From an uncultured Monoglobus sp. (GTDB lineage Bacteria; Bacillota; Clostridia; Monoglobales; Monoglobaceae), in assembly GCA_947624305.1 (NCBI GenBank), contig CANQKC010000007.1, positions 1 to 64,000 on the forward strand: a stretch of 64,000 nt of DNA, written 5' to 3'. The translations under genes were made by a program, and so were the position numbers. The notes beneath the pieces were generated by a model. It was not told the origin of the DNA, searched no databases, and saw only the letters and a program-made list of their open reading frames with translations. Shown here one piece after another: positions 26,301 through 29,300 of the stretch (position 1 is the first letter of the stretch; each line of letters starts with the position of its first letter).

Positions 26301-29300
26301 TCCATTATCGCTTTCAGGCTTTGTTTATGCACATGCGAGTCAAGCGGATCGTTATACGCGAGATACAGCGGGTTTGTCTCATCATTTACTCTATCGTCAA
26401 GCTCCTTCTGCGTGGTTATGCTCTGGAACGGCTTGTTGCGCGTCCAGCCGAGGAACAGCGAGCCGTCATGCGTCGGCGCCGGAGTGTAGGACAGAAGAAC
26501 ATCCGCTCCAAGCGCATATGTTTTCTCATCCTCCGGAACCTCGCCGCTGCCGCCGTTCACGTTATATTTTACTCCATAAGTCACAGGCTCCCAAACCGCG
26601 TAAAGCGTGGTGAGGCCCGCCTTCTTGGTAAACCATGTCTGAGTGTCGCTTATGCCGTCGCGGCCTTTTAAAGCCTCGGGCTGATAGAGGACATTCACGT
26701 TGGTTTCCCATTTGTTCAAATCTGGAGATCCATCTTCCGGCTTATCTGCCGGCTTACCGCTTTCTTCTGCCGATGAAGTTTTGTAATCATAATCCGCGTT
26801 TGTGCTCCAGCCCTTGAATATATAGCCGGGCAGCTCGGGCAGCTTGACGGAATCGTCTGTCGGCATAACCGAAACGCCCTGCAAATCCGTTATGCTGGTA
26901 TAAGCGTGGCTGTCATACGGGATATACTTCGCATGAGTTTCTTTTGCGGTATCACCGGCCTCAGTATTCGCATCAAGAACGGCCTGCGGCAGGTTCTCCT
27001 TATATACAACCTGCATCGCGTCGGGAATACCGTCGCCGGGGTTATTGGTTCCCGGGTCAGGCTCGTTATCCTCCGCCCAGATCGCATACACGTCATACTG
27101 AAATTTTCCGCTATTCCCCGACTGCCAAGCATACTCGTTCGCTTTGCTTGTATCCAAAGTGTGAACGATATAATTAGCGGCATCTTCATAAGGTGTAAAA
27201 TCATCGTCACCCTTTTTCTGGAATTGTCCGTTACTGTCGGCATAGCCTTCAAATGCCTTTGTGGCCCAGCCCATCTGCGCGAAATGGATAGTTTTCATAC
27301 CTCCATCTACTTCGTATTGTTGAGCCGCTCTTGTGGGCTTTACCAAGTCCTCACTGAGGGAATAATTTTCCTCTCTTGTGGCGTTTTCGGTATAGAAAGT
27401 TGGGTCTTTATAGGTGGTGCCTCTATATGTCCACTCGCCCTTGTTCATATGGTAATTTACAATGGCGTCATCATAGTCGGGAATGCCGTTTCCGTTGACG
27501 TCAACAGCCCATACCGCGTAAAGCACCACATCTGACTCGCCCATGGTGTAGAAGTCAATAGAATTCTTCTGTTCCATTTCAAGGTCGGTATAGTCATAGA
27601 AATTGGGGTCAGCTGCTCCCAGTTCTCCGATCTCATTTTCTGACTCAATTTTTGTTGACAGCCAGTCGGGCTTAACAGCCTGACCGCTGTCGTTCTTTTC
27701 CACCGCGTACCAGCCGGCGAACGCCGATCTGGTTTTTACCACGTTATTCAAGAGGTCGCCGTTACCGTTGTTGCCCACGATCGGAACCTTGAAGCCCTCG
27801 ATAAATTCTTCCTTTTGGTCGTTTGGCGTTCCTGTTGCCACGGGACTGTAGCCGTCATTGTTGGCGTCATGAAGGTCGTTGGTCACAGGCACAGCCCCGT
27901 CGCCGCCGTTAACATCATACTGCACATGATGGAATATATTAATAGGTATAGAATGATAGTCGGTCTTATCAGTACCTACATCGCTAAAATCAATAGTAAA
28001 CGTAGCTCTGCCGTTGCCGTATATTTTCTCTAAATTAACATTATAAGGGCTGCCGGATTGATCACTGTTGTCACTCACCGTCTTGAAGCCGCTTAAATCA
28101 TGCCACCAATTTCTTTCCTTATTGTCAACAAGGTTTTTATTAGCTGTATGCTCTTCCTCCGTGAAGTTATCAACATATTTTACCTCCTTAATATACGAAG
28201 GCGAACCAACGTCAATCGCGCCGAGGTTTATAACAGCTTCATTTAATACTTTGCCATCCTGTTTCACCGCTTTTGCCTCGGGAGCAACACCATTGCCTTG
28301 CCGTGCCTGTTCAGAGGTTGAAAGAACATGGTCAAAGTATATAGGCGCACCGGAATCCATATACAAAACGGTTGTTGTATTTTTATTTAAACCGAATGGC
28401 GCGTTCGATGTAATATTTGTTGTCGCTTTTTTATAAAGATGATTAACATCGTCCCAAATCGGGTTGCCATCGTCATCTAAATCATCAGCGTTATACTGAT
28501 ACTGTTTTATAACAACCTTTTTAATGCCGGTTGCTTTATCATCAAAAGCATCACTTGCAATACTCTCAATGTTTCCCGGAACAACAAGAACGTATTGTCC
28601 CGTTAAATCACTGCCAAGGTTTGGATCGTTGTCAATCTGACTCGCAAAAGTATTACCGCGAAACGCGTACTGAAATATAGTCTTAATTGTTTCCGGTAAT
28701 GTCAAACTCGTCAACTCACAATCTTGAAACGCGCGATAATTAATATTCTCAACCTTATTAAGATTAAGAGGTTCGTCAATTTTATATTGATAAAACGCAG
28801 AGTGATTAATCGACTTAACCGAGTTTGGAAAAACAACGGCTTTAATTTCTTTAGCACCGCTTCGATCAGTTAGAGTGCCGTTTCTGTCACTGTCCTCTTT
28901 TGATAAAAGAGGTGTGTTCTCGTCAGGCTGCGCGACACCCGTAACAGTGATAGTATATTCCTGTCCGTCAATAGTTGCGGTAAGCGTTGAAGGGACATTA
29001 ATAACAACACTGCTGCCAATGGGACCGGTGTAAAATACCGCGTCGTTCGTTATACGATTGAACCACCAATAATCATTAGGCGCATCTGCCCGCAGCGTAT
29101 ATGCGGCCTCATTTTTATTTTTATAATGAACATTGGCATAAAACGCACCAAAGGGATGCGCCGGCACTTCCGGTGCAGCTGTATCCATAACTCCATTATC
29201 GCCGTTTTCCGGGTCGTAGACAACGCCTTCCATATATATCTCTCTAAGATTCAGACATTTGGAAAACGCGTTAATGTCAATATTCGCAAGAGGCGCAGAG